A DNA stretch of 64,000 nt from Bin87 sp965203195. GTDB taxonomy: Bacteria; Chloroflexota; Dehalococcoidia; Lucifugimonadales; UBA3495. The position numbers and the translations under genes were made by a program. The stretch is from positions 372,001 through 436,000 of the forward strand of contig OZ241860.1 in the NCBI GenBank assembly GCA_965203195.1, written 5' to 3'. Shown here in pieces: positions 24,280 through 33,770 of this stretch (positions are counted from its first letter, which is position 1; every line of letters starts with the position of its first letter). The notes below the pieces were generated by a model. It was not told the origin of the DNA. It made no database searches and worked only from the letters and a program-made list of their open reading frames with translations.

Positions 24280-24765
24280 ATGACTTTCATCAAACGGGCC
24301 GTTTCCGGCATCGCTCTGCTGGCGATGCTGGTCATTGCGGCCCTCTATCTGCCCTCGCCCGTCAGTACGGCGGCGTGGATTATTCTGGGGCTGCTGGTGC
24401 TGGCCCTTTTGCTGCCCCTGGCGCTGGCCCTCGTCAACATTTTCTCGGATGACGATGACGGCTGGTTCGGCAATGTCCTGGAAACCTGGTTCCTTTGGAG
24501 CGCGCTGGAATGGCCGTGGCTGCTGGTGGGCGGGCTGTTCCGCGCCGGCGGCGGCATTGCCGGCCGCAACAGATCCGGCCATACCAGCGCCGGCGATGCC
24601 GCCAGCCACGCGCCCGCTACGCCGGAACCGGCCCCCGCCCCGGCGTTAGCCCCCGACGCCGATGTCGATGATGCGGCGGCGACAGTCAATGATGTAGCCG
24701 TTTCCGGGGATCGGAGGGGCATCCGGCGGAGGCAACGGCGCGGCGGACGGCGCGCGCCGCGTTGA
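24280..24765 (+). CDS. Small membrane protein with two helices
   Basis: A 161-aa protein beginning MTFIKRAVSGIALLAML. Two membrane helices are evident (residues about 8-25 and 32-55), followed by an acidic FSDDDDGWFGN segment and a hydrophobic WFLWSALEWPWLLVGG. The C-terminal third is a disordered Ala/Pro/Asp-rich linker ending in a very basic RRGIRRRQRRGGRRAPR. It starts 14 bases after the lipoprotein stop, so the two may form one unit. Family not recognised. Confidence 0.6.
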   Translation: MTFIKRAVSGIALLAMLVIAALYLPSPVSTAAWIILGLLVLALLLPLALALVNIFSDDDDGWFGNVLETWFLWSALEWPWLLVGGLFRAGGGIAGRNRSGHTSAGDAASHAPATPEPAPAPALAPDADVDDAAATVNDVAVSGDRRGIRRRQRRGGRRAPR

Positions 24766-24836
24766 CCCACACGGGTTGCATTTATGTCGGGTTGAGACTG
24801 GCCATACCGGGCATCCCGCAACCCACGCGGGCGCGG

Positions 24837-25493
24837 TTAGCCGCCCGCTTCGCCCGCGTGCGACCGGCCCGTCAGCCGGCCCAACAGCCCCGACGCCCAC
24901 CCGCGTTCCCGCGCCGTTGCCGGCTCATCCGCCACCGGCTCTCCTACCACTACCACCGTGCCGGCCATCCAGTCAAAGGCCGAGCGGCGACGTTGCCGGT
25001 CGACCAGCACCAGCATCAGCGACAGGAAAGCGAACAGCGGAAATAATATCGGGTGAAGCCCGGGCAGGCTCCGAACCAGCTTTTGCCAGGTTCGCATCCG
25101 GCGTCCCGTACGGTGATGCACCACGCGGGCGTTCACCACCATATGCCCCAAAGTGCGCCCGTAGCTGAAGTAGAACACCGGGTACATCCAGGAGCCGAAC
25201 ATATCCGGCAACACAAATGGGACGTCCCCGATGTCGTAACCCAGAATCTGGGGCCCGGGGATCCGCACCACGCCGATCACCATGGGCAAATCGGTGTCGA
25301 GGGCAAAGACCAAGGTAACATAGCGCACGGCGTCCCAGAAGGTAACGGTCACATCGCCGCGCACGACGTGCAGCAGCAGGAAAACCGCCCGCGCCGCAAT
25401 TATCGCCATCGCGGAGGGGATCATTCCGATTTGGGCGGAAATGCCCCGCTCCAACAGTGTAAGCGGGCGCATCCCGGGCAAGGTGTTCGGCAT
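24837..25493 (-). CDS. RDD-family membrane protein 1
   Basis: A 218-aa protein starting MPNTLPGMRPL at the ATG at 25493 (GGACGAG upstream). It has several hydrophobic helices, GRTLGHMVVNARVVHHRTGRR in the middle and the family-type ending RRRSAFDWMAGTVVVVG. RDD proteins are small membrane proteins with Arg-Asp-Asp features; some transport compatible solutes or cations, but most are uncharacterised. It is a tandem paralogue of the next gene upstream (25549-26157). Confidence 0.8.
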   Translation of the reverse strand: MPNTLPGMRPLTLLERGISAQIGMIPSAMAIIAARAVFLLLHVVRGDVTVTFWDAVRYVTLVFALDTDLPMVIGVVRIPGPQILGYDIGDVPFVLPDMFGSWMYPVFYFSYGRTLGHMVVNARVVHHRTGRRMRTWQKLVRSLPGLHPILFPLFAFLSLMLVLVDRQRRRSAFDWMAGTVVVVGEPVADEPATARERGWASGLLGRLTGRSHAGEAGG

Positions 25494-25513
25494 AGCAACT
25501 CGTCCTGTTCCTG

Positions 25514-25553
25514 TTCCTGGCCCTGACCCTAACTTCCTGGCCCTGACCCTAAC
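25514..25553 (-). repeat. 20-bp tandem duplication between the RDD genes
   Basis: Two head-to-tail copies of TTCCTGGCCCTGACCCTAAC (25514-25533 and 25534-25553) span the end of the upstream RDD gene and the short interval before the next. The second copy includes the stop codon region, so the duplication may have changed the tail of the upstream protein. Confidence 0.75.
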
Positions 25554-26157
25554 CCCGGCCGGCGCCCTGCTGTCCCCGCGCCCGCCCGAACAGCGCCGGC
25601 AGCCGGCTGCGCTGGCGCGCCGGCGCCGGCTCGTCCTCAACCGGGTCGCCGACTACCACTACCGTCCGTGCCAGCAGGTCGTAGAGTGAACGCCGCCGGC
25701 CCCGGTCCAGCACCACCAGCGTTACGGACAGCCAGTCCAGGATCCGCGCCAGATCCGAATACATATTGGCAATCTGCAACGCGGCCCGCAACGCTTTCTG
25801 CCAGGTACGCATCCGGCGCCCGGTGGCGGCGTCAACGATGTGGGCGTTGACCAGCATATGCCCCAGGGAGCGGCCATAGGTGAAATAGAACACCGCATAC
25901 ATTCCGTTGCCCATCATCTGGGGCACGTTGTGCTCAATGACCGCCACTTCAATGCTTGACGGCCCCGACAGGCCGATGGCGTAGCGGAACACTTCCCAGA
26001 AAGTGGCGCCGCCGACGCCGTTGCGGGCAATGTGAACCAGCAAGAAAGCCACCCGCAGCAGGAGGTACGCCAGGCTGGCGGGTATCATCCCGTAGATGGT
26101 GGTCATCCCCCGCTCGGACAGGGAAAGGGGGCGCATCCCCCGCGATTCCCCAGGCAT
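25549..26157 (-). CDS. RDD-family membrane protein 2
   Basis: A 202-aa paralogue of the protein at 24837. Matching landmarks are GMRPLSLSERG at the front, GRSLGHMLVNAHIVDAATGRRMRTWQKAL and RRRSLYDLLARTVVVVGDP. Membrane helices fall at about 23-47, 88-105 and 130-160. It is separated from proS by only 5 bases and shares its strand, so it may be transcribed with it. The C-terminus is basic and low complexity (ARGQQGAGRG). Confidence 0.8.
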   Translation of the reverse strand: MPGESRGMRPLSLSERGMTTIYGMIPASLAYLLLRVAFLLVHIARNGVGGATFWEVFRYAIGLSGPSSIEVAVIEHNVPQMMGNGMYAVFYFTYGRSLGHMLVNAHIVDAATGRRMRTWQKALRAALQIANMYSDLARILDWLSVTLVVLDRGRRRSLYDLLARTVVVVGDPVEDEPAPARQRSRLPALFGRARGQQGAGRG

Positions 26158-26162
26158 AGCCG

Positions 26163-27926
26163 TCAGCCCTCCCCAGTCCCCGCGGCAACGGCGGCGGCAT
26201 TGGCCGGGGCGCCGGCGTCCGGGGCGCCGGCTGCCAGCAGGCTGCGCACTGCGTCCACCACATCGTCCAGCGCCACCAATTCCGCCGCCGCCGCTGTGCG
26301 CCCGCGCACTTCCACGGCGTTCTGGCGCAGGTTGCGCGGGCTGACCACCAGGCGCGCCGGCAGGCCAATCAGGTCGGCATCGTTGAACTTGACCCCGGCG
26401 GCGGCGTCCGCGCGGTCGTCAAACAGGGTTTCAATCCCCGCGGCCCACAGGCGCCGGTACAGCCCGTTGGCGGCGTCGGCCACCGTGGCGTCCGACATAT
26501 TCAGCCCCACCAGATGCGCCTGGTAGGGAGCGATGGGCGTCGGGAAAACGATGCCCCGTTCGTCGTGGTTCTGCTCAATGGCCGCCGCCAGGATACGGCT
26601 CACGCCAATGCCGTAGCACCCCATTACGATGGGCTGCTGCCGGCCGTCCGCGTCCAGGTAATGCGCGCCCAGGGTTTCGCTGAAAAAAGTCCCCAGCTTG
26701 AAAATGTGGCCCACTTCGACGCCCCGCGTGGCTTCCAGCGTTGCGCCGCACCGGGGGCAGCCCTGCCCCGGCTGCGCCAGGGCGATGTCCGCAATGAGGT
26801 CGGCGTCAAAATCCCGGGGATAGTTGGCGTTGCGATAGTGGGTGTCCGGCCGGTTTGCGCCCGCCACAAAATTGCCCCCGGCGGCAATGGACGGGTCGGC
26901 GATGCGGCGCATACCGGCAATGCCGATGGCCGACGCGGAACCGGCGACCAGGCCGGCCGCTATCACCTCATCGTCGTCGGCCAGCCGCAGTTCGTTGCAG
27001 TGCAGGGCGTTTTTCAGCTTGACATCGTTGACTTCCAGATCGCCCCGGATGGTAACGAATACCACTTCTCCGTCGGCGGCGTAGAACACGGCCTTCAGCG
27101 TCTGCGATTCCGGCACGCCCAGGAACTCCGCCAGGCCGGCGATGGTTTTGATGCCCGGCGTGCTGACTTCCGTCAACGGCAGGGGTTCCGGCGTGGCCGG
27201 CGCGGGATAGACGCCTTCCGCCTTCTCCGCATTGGCGGCGTAGTCGCAGGCCGGGCAGGTGATGACCGTATCCTCGCCGGCGTCGGTAGGCAGCAGGAAT
27301 TCGTGGGAATCCTTGCCCCCGATGGCGCCGCTGTCCGCTTCGGCCATCACCACCGGGATGCCGCAGCGACGGAACACATTCCGATACGCCTGCGCCATAA
27401 TCTCGTAAGACCCGTCCAGCCCGGCGTCGTCAGCGTCAAAGGAATAGGCATCCTTCATGGTGAACTCGCGGACGCGCACCAGGCCGGCGCGGGGGCGGGG
27501 TTCATCCCGGAACTTGGTCTGCATCTGGTACAGGATTACGGGCAGATCCCGGTAGCTCTGCACATTGCCTTTGACGACATTGGTGACCACTTCCTCGTGG
27601 GTGGGGGCGATGACCAGGGGCCGGCCGCGCCGGTCCTCCAGGGCGAACAGGTTGTCGCCGAAAGCGGCGGCGCGCCCCGTCTGCTGCCACAGTTCCATGG
27701 GCTGTAGCGCTGGCATCCGCAGTTCCTGCCCGCCGGCGGCGTCCATTTCCTCCCGCACAATCTGTTCAATTTTGAGCAGCGCGCGCCAGGCCAGGGGCAG
27801 GTAGGTATAGACGCCGGCGGCCACCTGCTGGATGAGGCCGGCGCGCAGCATCAGCCGGTGGCTGGCGGTTTCCGCCTCCGGCGGGTCGTCGCGCAAAGTT
27901 CGTGTAACCAGTCTGCTGATACGCAT
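26163..27926 (-). CDS. proS: Prolyl-tRNA synthetase, bacterial type
   Basis: A class II aminoacyl-tRNA synthetase that charges tRNA-Pro. The 587-aa protein starts MRISRLVTRTLRDD at 27926. Motif 2 lies around FRDEPRPRAGLVRVREF. The YbaK-like INS editing domain (GIKTIAGLAEFLGVPE ... VFVTIRGDLEVNDVKL) sits between motifs 2 and 3, as in bacterial-type ProRS, and the C-terminal anticodon-binding domain is present. A TATAAT on the minus strand (27976-27981) lies 50 bases upstream. Confidence 0.96.
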   Translation of the reverse strand: MRISRLVTRTLRDDPPEAETASHRLMLRAGLIQQVAAGVYTYLPLAWRALLKIEQIVREEMDAAGGQELRMPALQPMELWQQTGRAAAFGDNLFALEDRRGRPLVIAPTHEEVVTNVVKGNVQSYRDLPVILYQMQTKFRDEPRPRAGLVRVREFTMKDAYSFDADDAGLDGSYEIMAQAYRNVFRRCGIPVVMAEADSGAIGGKDSHEFLLPTDAGEDTVITCPACDYAANAEKAEGVYPAPATPEPLPLTEVSTPGIKTIAGLAEFLGVPESQTLKAVFYAADGEVVFVTIRGDLEVNDVKLKNALHCNELRLADDDEVIAAGLVAGSASAIGIAGMRRIADPSIAAGGNFVAGANRPDTHYRNANYPRDFDADLIADIALAQPGQGCPRCGATLEATRGVEVGHIFKLGTFFSETLGAHYLDADGRQQPIVMGCYGIGVSRILAAAIEQNHDERGIVFPTPIAPYQAHLVGLNMSDATVADAANGLYRRLWAAGIETLFDDRADAAAGVKFNDADLIGLPARLVVSPRNLRQNAVEVRGRTAAAAELVALDDVVDAVRSLLAAGAPDAGAPANAAAVAAGTGEG

Positions 27927-28292
27927 ATTTCGGCGGGTCTCCCTCCGGCGGCGCGGCAAAAATCGGTCAGCGGCAATTATAGCACAGCGCCGCGCTGGCA
28001 TTGGGGTTTATGGCCCCGCCGCGGGCGCAAGCACAGCAACGCCGGCAAACCAGTCGGGCGCAACTGGGCTCAACTCATATGCTGCCGGCGCGCGCCGGCA
28101 ATGCCGCGCCTATCTGTTGCCGGGCGGACGGTAGCAGGGTTGGCACGATCTTTGCGGCGCGCCGGATAGCCGGCCGGCGTCTGGTATGATTCCGTCCGGA
28201 GGCACAGTGTTGTCATTTTGCTGGACAGCACTCTGAGACGGCGAAGCGCCGCCTTCTCCGGCACCGGGCGACGCCGGCGCGGAACGCCGCCG
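27927..28292. other. Non-coding interval before proS
   Basis: 366 bases separate proS from the YbaK-like gene on the same strand. They contain a minus-strand TATAAT (27976-27981), a possible proS promoter without a good -35, and several GC-rich inverted repeats around GCGCCGGC. No RNA gene or further open frame stands out. Confidence 0.4.
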
Positions 28293-28892
28293 TCACGCCG
28301 CCGCAAGGGACAGGCCGGCAATGAATTGCAGGCCGGGCAGCTTGCCCAGCTCCGCCGGCGGCATTTTCAGCTTGGCGGAACGGCTGCCGGCGCCCAGAAT
28401 GATGTAGTCCATTTCCAGCAGCCTCTCGTCGGCGTAGATGGGCAGCTCCGGCGGCAGCGCCAGCGCGGTTACGCCGCCAATCATCATCCCCGTCAACTGC
28501 CGCGTTTCCTCAGCGGACGCAAAAGACGCCCGGGAAACGCCCATCAGCCGCCGCACGGCGCGATTGACATCCAGCCGGTCGCTGCCCCGCACGATGGCGG
28601 CGCAGCAGGCGGCCGGCCCCCGCTTGCCGGCCACGATAATCGTATTGGCGCAGTGCGGCAGGTCAAAGCCGTACTGCGCGCAGAAATCGGCGGTGTCGCC
28701 AAATTGCGGGTCAATCTCAATCCATTCCCAGCCGGCGATGTCCAGCCGGGCCAGCGCATTGCGCACGCGAGCCTCAATGACGGCGGTGGCATCGTCAACA
28801 GCAGGGGCATCGTCAACAGCGGTCGCATTGTCAATGGTGGCAGTGTCGCCGGATGCGATGGCATCGGATGCGGTAATGTCGGTAGCGGTCAT
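28293..28892 (-). CDS. YbaK/EbsC-like aminoacyl-tRNA deacylase
   Basis: A 199-aa protein of the free-standing editing-domain family that clears mischarged tRNAs. The core has ANTIIVAGKRGPAACCAAIV, DRLDVNRAVRRLMG and GMMIGGVTALALPPELPI, with the invariant Lys in GKRG. The first 38 residues are an odd Thr/Ala/Asp repeat (TIDNATAVDDAPAVDDATAV), matching an imperfect 18-24 base repeat in the DNA, so a later start is possible. It begins 13 bases after the MaoC-like gene and may act alongside ProS, though no link is proven. Confidence 0.85.
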   Translation of the reverse strand: MTATDITASDAIASGDTATIDNATAVDDAPAVDDATAVIEARVRNALARLDIAGWEWIEIDPQFGDTADFCAQYGFDLPHCANTIIVAGKRGPAACCAAIVRGSDRLDVNRAVRRLMGVSRASFASAEETRQLTGMMIGGVTALALPPELPIYADERLLEMDYIILGAGSRSAKLKMPPAELGKLPGLQFIAGLSLAAA

Positions 28893-28905
28893 ATCGGCTG
28901 TCCCG

Positions 28906-29958
28906 TTATCCCATCGTAAGCGTGGCGTCGGAGAGGCAGACCAGTTCGGCGCGCTGGTTGACGCCGCGGATGCGGCACTGCGCCTGGCGCTGCCCATAAA
29001 GGTTGCCGCCGGCGCCGGTGACGACGCCGGAAAAGGTGACCAGGTCGCCGGCCCGGAACGGCGTAATGGCGCGCATCACCAGACTGCCACCGTTGTAAAG
29101 GGCTTCCGGCGGAAAGTTGAGGCCCAGGAAACGGTCCACATAGGCCATCGTAGCGGGGCCGGCGTTCACGGCGCCGCCGAATATGTTCCGCCGGGCGAAT
29201 TCCTCGTCGGTGTGAATGTTGCTGGGGCTGGGTTCGCCGGCAAGCCGCTGGGCGTTTTTGCGCAGGATGTTGTCGGTGGTTTCGGTTACGGCCAGGTCGC
29301 GGGGCAACGGCGCGCCCACGACAGCCTGTTCCCAGGTGAGGAAACGGGCCGGGTCGGGTATGGCCCCGGCGTCGGGGCTGCCGGCAGCGGACTCGGCCGC
29401 TTCGGGAACGGCGCGCTGGCCCCCGGCGTACTCAAAGATGCAGGTATAGTCGTACCTGGCGACGACCGCGCCGGCCTGGTCAAAGGCGGAGACGCGGAAG
29501 GTGACGAACTTGCTGCCCCGGCGTTCATATTTCTGGTGGACGCGGCGTTCCCCGGCGAGGGTTTCGCCGGCGCGCACCGGGCGATACCAGCGGATTTCGC
29601 ACTTGGCGAAGGGCGTCTGCCGCCGGGCGGCGCGGGAGCGTTCCTGGGCCACGAAGCCGTTGGCGGCGGCAATGTCCTCGCGCAGCAGCGGAGCGTAGGC
29701 TAGGGCCATAGTGGGCATTGCCGGCATCGGGGCGCCGCCGTGGCCGCCAGCGCCGGAACCGTTGCCGTTGCCATCGCCGGCGTCCGGGCCGGGCCGGGCA
29801 TAACGCGGGTCGGGGTTCTGGGCGCAGGCGGCGTATTCGGCGATGTCCGCCGGGGCGAGGGTGACCCGCGTGGGGTTGCCGGCCTGCCCGACGCGGACGG
29901 CGTCGTAAGTCCAGAGCCTTTCGGGGGAGTCGTTGCTGGCGGTGCTGTGCTGGGTCAT
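28906..29958 (-). CDS. MaoC-like (FAS1-type) double hot-dog dehydratase
   Basis: A 350-aa protein with two hot-dog repeats. The first covers residues about 10-190 with the dehydratase-like VRAGETLAGERRVHQKYERRGS. The second has NIHTDEEFARRNIFGGAVNAG, resembling the hydratase motif with His and Asp, and ends RAGDLVTFSGVVTGAG. It may hydrate or dehydrate acyl-CoA thioesters. An Asn/Gly/Ala-rich stretch at about 60-80 is low complexity. The substrate is unknown. Confidence 0.85.
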   Translation of the reverse strand: MTQHSTASNDSPERLWTYDAVRVGQAGNPTRVTLAPADIAEYAACAQNPDPRYARPGPDAGDGNGNGSGAGGHGGAPMPAMPTMALAYAPLLREDIAAANGFVAQERSRAARRQTPFAKCEIRWYRPVRAGETLAGERRVHQKYERRGSKFVTFRVSAFDQAGAVVARYDYTCIFEYAGGQRAVPEAAESAAGSPDAGAIPDPARFLTWEQAVVGAPLPRDLAVTETTDNILRKNAQRLAGEPSPSNIHTDEEFARRNIFGGAVNAGPATMAYVDRFLGLNFPPEALYNGGSLVMRAITPFRAGDLVTFSGVVTGAGGNLYGQRQAQCRIRGVNQRAELVCLSDATLTMG

Positions 29959-30169
29959 AGGGGTCTGGCGCCTCCTGGCAATCTGGCGGTATTATAACCC
30001 GCCGGAACGCCGCGCCGACAAGATGCCGGGCAAAACGGGCCGGGGCGGATTCAGGCCCAAAGCGCCCGAAGTCAGGCATTGCCGATCTGCCGCTGGACGG
30101 GTTATACTGGTTGCCGGCAATTCACCCTTTCCACCTTCCCTCTCCCCCTCCGGCGCTAACGGCGGCATA

Positions 30170-31249
<1,080 letters not shown>

Positions 31250-31293
31250 CACCAACGCCCTATACGCCCGGATGCAACGCCCGGCCCCCGACT

Positions 31294-32172
31294 ATGCCCA
31301 GCCTGCGCGCCGTCATCCGCGATACCCACCATACCCTGGCCGCCGCCGGCATCCCCGACGCCCGGCTGGAAGCCGAGGTGATGGTGATGGACACGATGCG
31401 GATGCCCCGCCAGGCCATTTTCGCCGAGCAGGAGACCCAGGTATCGCCAGGCCAGGAAGCGCACCTGGCTGCCATCGTCGCCCGCCGCCTGACCCGCGAA
31501 CCCCTGGCCTACATTCTCAACTACCGGGAGTTCTACGGCGTCAACCTGCTGGTCAACCCCGATACCCTGATACCGCGCCCCGAAACGGAGACAATGGTAG
31601 AACACGCGCTGTTTATGGCGCTTATGGGCATGGAAAGCCGGGAGCTGGTGATAGCCGACATCGGCGCCGGCGCCGGCGCCATCGCCGTCAACCTGGCCAT
31701 CCACCTGCCGGCCGCGCGCATCTACGCCACCGACTTGTTTGACGGCACCCTGGATGTGGCCGCCTACAATGTGCGGATGCATAATGTGGCCGACCGAGTA
31801 ACGCTGCTCAAAGGCGACCTGCTGGAACCGCTGCCGGAGGCGGTGGATGTCATCGTCGCCAACTTGCCCTACCTGCCCACTGACCGGATTCCGACCTTGC
31901 AGCCCGAAGTGCAGTGGGAACCCGTGGCCGCCCTGGACGGCGGGCCCGACGGCTTGGATCACGTCCGCCGTCTGCTCGTCCAGGCCGCCGCCGGCGACCG
32001 CCTCAAAGCCCACGGCGTCATCCTCCTGGAAATGGATCCGGAGCAGATGCCCACTGCCCGGGGCCTGGCCGCCGCCGCGTTCCACGGCGCCGAAATCAGC
32101 GTTGAGCCGGACCTGACCGGCCGCGACCGGGTATTGTCCGTCAGCCTGGGCGGCGGCCAGCAGGACGGCTAG
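31294..32172 (+). CDS. prmC: Release factor glutamine methyltransferase PrmC
   Basis: PrmC N5-methylates the Gln of the GGQ loop of release factors. The 292-aa protein has the SAM-binding DIGAGAGAIAVNLAIHLP near 123-140. The usual NPPY is NLPY in VIVANLPYLPTD near 185-196, an observable deviation that is tolerated in some homologues. Its position 44 bases after prfA is the classic arrangement and supports the assignment. Confidence 0.92.
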   Translation: MPSLRAVIRDTHHTLAAAGIPDARLEAEVMVMDTMRMPRQAIFAEQETQVSPGQEAHLAAIVARRLTREPLAYILNYREFYGVNLLVNPDTLIPRPETETMVEHALFMALMGMESRELVIADIGAGAGAIAVNLAIHLPAARIYATDLFDGTLDVAAYNVRMHNVADRVTLLKGDLLEPLPEAVDVIVANLPYLPTDRIPTLQPEVQWEPVAALDGGPDGLDHVRRLLVQAAAGDRLKAHGVILLEMDPEQMPTARGLAAAAFHGAEISVEPDLTGRDRVLSVSLGGGQQDG

Positions 32173-32385
32173 GCGCGCGCCCGGATCCCGTTCAGCGTCC
32201 GTTTCCGTCCCGACGGCATTGCAGCATTCGTTCCGCAGTTTCGTCCGGCGCCGGGATGGCTAATCCAGGCCAGAGAATAAAACCGCCGGCGCCGGCTTGG
32301 CCAACTTCGTCCTTGACAGAACTCTGCCTTGACAGAACCCCTCCTGGCGGGTAGCATCGTAGGCGCTTAACAATCGGATACGCTG

Positions 32386-32478
32386 CTGGAACCCTTATCC
32401 AGACAGGCGGAGGGAACGGCCCTGTGAAGCCTGGCAACCAACCCTGCCCATCCGCGGGGTCAGGTGCTAATTCCGGCG
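32386..32478 (+). ncRNA. SAM-I (S-box) riboswitch
   Basis: The aptamer core is plain: CTTATCCAGACAGGCGGAGG, then GGAACGGCCCTGTGAAGCC, TGGCAACC, and GGTGCTAATTCC, all in the order and spacing of SAM-I. It lies about 200 bases before mtnA and heads a set of SAM-recycling genes. High SAM would be expected to switch off the genes downstream. The P1 stem (GGAA near 32388 with TTCC at the 3' end) fits. Confidence 0.95.
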
Positions 32479-32550
32479 TACGCCCGCGGCGCGTGGCAAT
32501 CGCGCGCCCCGGCGGTATGACGCAAAGATGAGGGGAGGACTGTGTTTCAT

Positions 32551-32594
32551 GGGCTCTCCTGGCAAGGATGGGCCTTTATTTTTTGCCCGCCCTT
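32551..32594 (+). terminator. Candidate expression platform of the SAM riboswitch
   Basis: An imperfect hairpin (32551-32574, GGGCTCTCC pairing with GGATGGGCC) is followed directly by TTTATTTTTT (32575-32584), as in an intrinsic terminator. A competing stem pairs AAGG..GGGC (32564-32573) with GCCC..CCTT (32585-32594) and would put the T run in its loop. The two exclude each other, as expected of a switch. Proven structure is not available. Confidence 0.55.
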
Positions 32595-32681
32595 CCGGTT
32601 GGCGCCCCGCATTCACCCCGCCCGGCGTACCCCGGCCGCCGTATCCGGCCAAATCGACAGACCGACCGACAGATTGCCATT

Positions 32682-33725
32682 ATGACCGAAATTCGCCCCA
32701 TCAACTGGACCGGCAGCCGCCTGGAGCTGCTCGACCAGACGCTGCTGCCCCACGAGCGCCGCATCGTCAGCATCACCGACTACCGCCACGCCGCCGCCGC
32801 CATCACCGAGATGCGCGTCCGCGGTGCCCCGGCCATCGGCGTTGCCGCCGCCTACGCTATGGCGCTGGCCGCCGCCGAGTTGCAGTCCCGGGAGCGCGAC
32901 CACTTCATCGGCGCTTTGCGGCAGGCCGGCGCCCACATCGCCGCCGCCCGCCCTACCGCCGTCAACTTGGGCTGGGCTGTGCGCCGGATGCTCCGCGTGG
33001 CCGAGGCCGAACCCGACCCCGGCAGCATCTACCCCCGCCTGGCAGCCGAAGCCCGCCGGATCCAAGAGGAGGACGAAGCCGTCAACCGCCGCATCGGCGA
33101 ACACGGGCGCGCCCTGCTGCCCCCCAACGGCCGGGGCGTCCTCACCCACTGCAACACCGGCGCCCTGGCCACATCCGCTTATGGCACCGCCCTGGGCGTC
33201 ATCCGCGCCGGTTGGGAAGCCGGCGGACGGTTCGCCGTCTATAACACCGAAACCCGCCCCTGGTTGCAGGGCGCCCGCCTCACCTCCTGGGAGTTCCAGC
33301 AGCTGGGCATTCCGGCCACGCTGGTGGCCGATTCCGCCGCCGGCATCCTGATGCGGCAGGGCAAGGTTTCCTGCGTCATCACCGGCGCCGACCGCATCGC
33401 CGCCAACGGTGACACGGCCAACAAGATTGGCACCTACTCCCTGGCCGTCCTGGCCAAAGAAAACGACATCCCCTTCTACATCGCCGCGCCCACCAGCACC
33501 GTTGACCTGGCCCTGTCCCACGGCGACGCCATTGCCATTGAGGAACGCCCGGAGCGCGAAGTGACCGGCTACGGGGGTACTCCGGTCGCGCCCGAAGGCA
33601 CTCCGGCCTACAACCCCGCCTTTGACATCACTCCCCATCGCTACATTGCCGGCATCGTCACCGAAGCGATGGTCTGCCGCCCGCCCTATACCGAATCCCT
33701 GCGCCAGGCCGTGGACGCCGCCTGA
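32682..33725 (+). CDS. mtnA: Methylthioribose-1-phosphate isomerase MtnA
   Basis: MtnA converts methylthioribose-1-phosphate to methylthioribulose-1-phosphate in methionine salvage. The 347-aa protein starts MTEIRPINWTGSRLELLDQT at 32682. It has MRVRGAPAIGVAAAYAMAL near 46-64, VLTHCNTGALATSAYGTALG and the signature GADRIAANGDTANKIGTY with its catalytic Asp. The nearby phosphorylase at 35579 makes its substrate, and the SAM-I riboswitch upstream ties expression to SAM. Confidence 0.95.
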   Translation: MTEIRPINWTGSRLELLDQTLLPHERRIVSITDYRHAAAAITEMRVRGAPAIGVAAAYAMALAAAELQSRERDHFIGALRQAGAHIAAARPTAVNLGWAVRRMLRVAEAEPDPGSIYPRLAAEARRIQEEDEAVNRRIGEHGRALLPPNGRGVLTHCNTGALATSAYGTALGVIRAGWEAGGRFAVYNTETRPWLQGARLTSWEFQQLGIPATLVADSAAGILMRQGKVSCVITGADRIAANGDTANKIGTYSLAVLAKENDIPFYIAAPTSTVDLALSHGDAIAIEERPEREVTGYGGTPVAPEGTPAYNPAFDITPHRYIAGIVTEAMVCRPPYTESLRQAVDAA

Positions 33726-33770
33726 ACCCGTGCCACAATCCGGTAATCCGGTACGCCGCAGTGAAAAATA

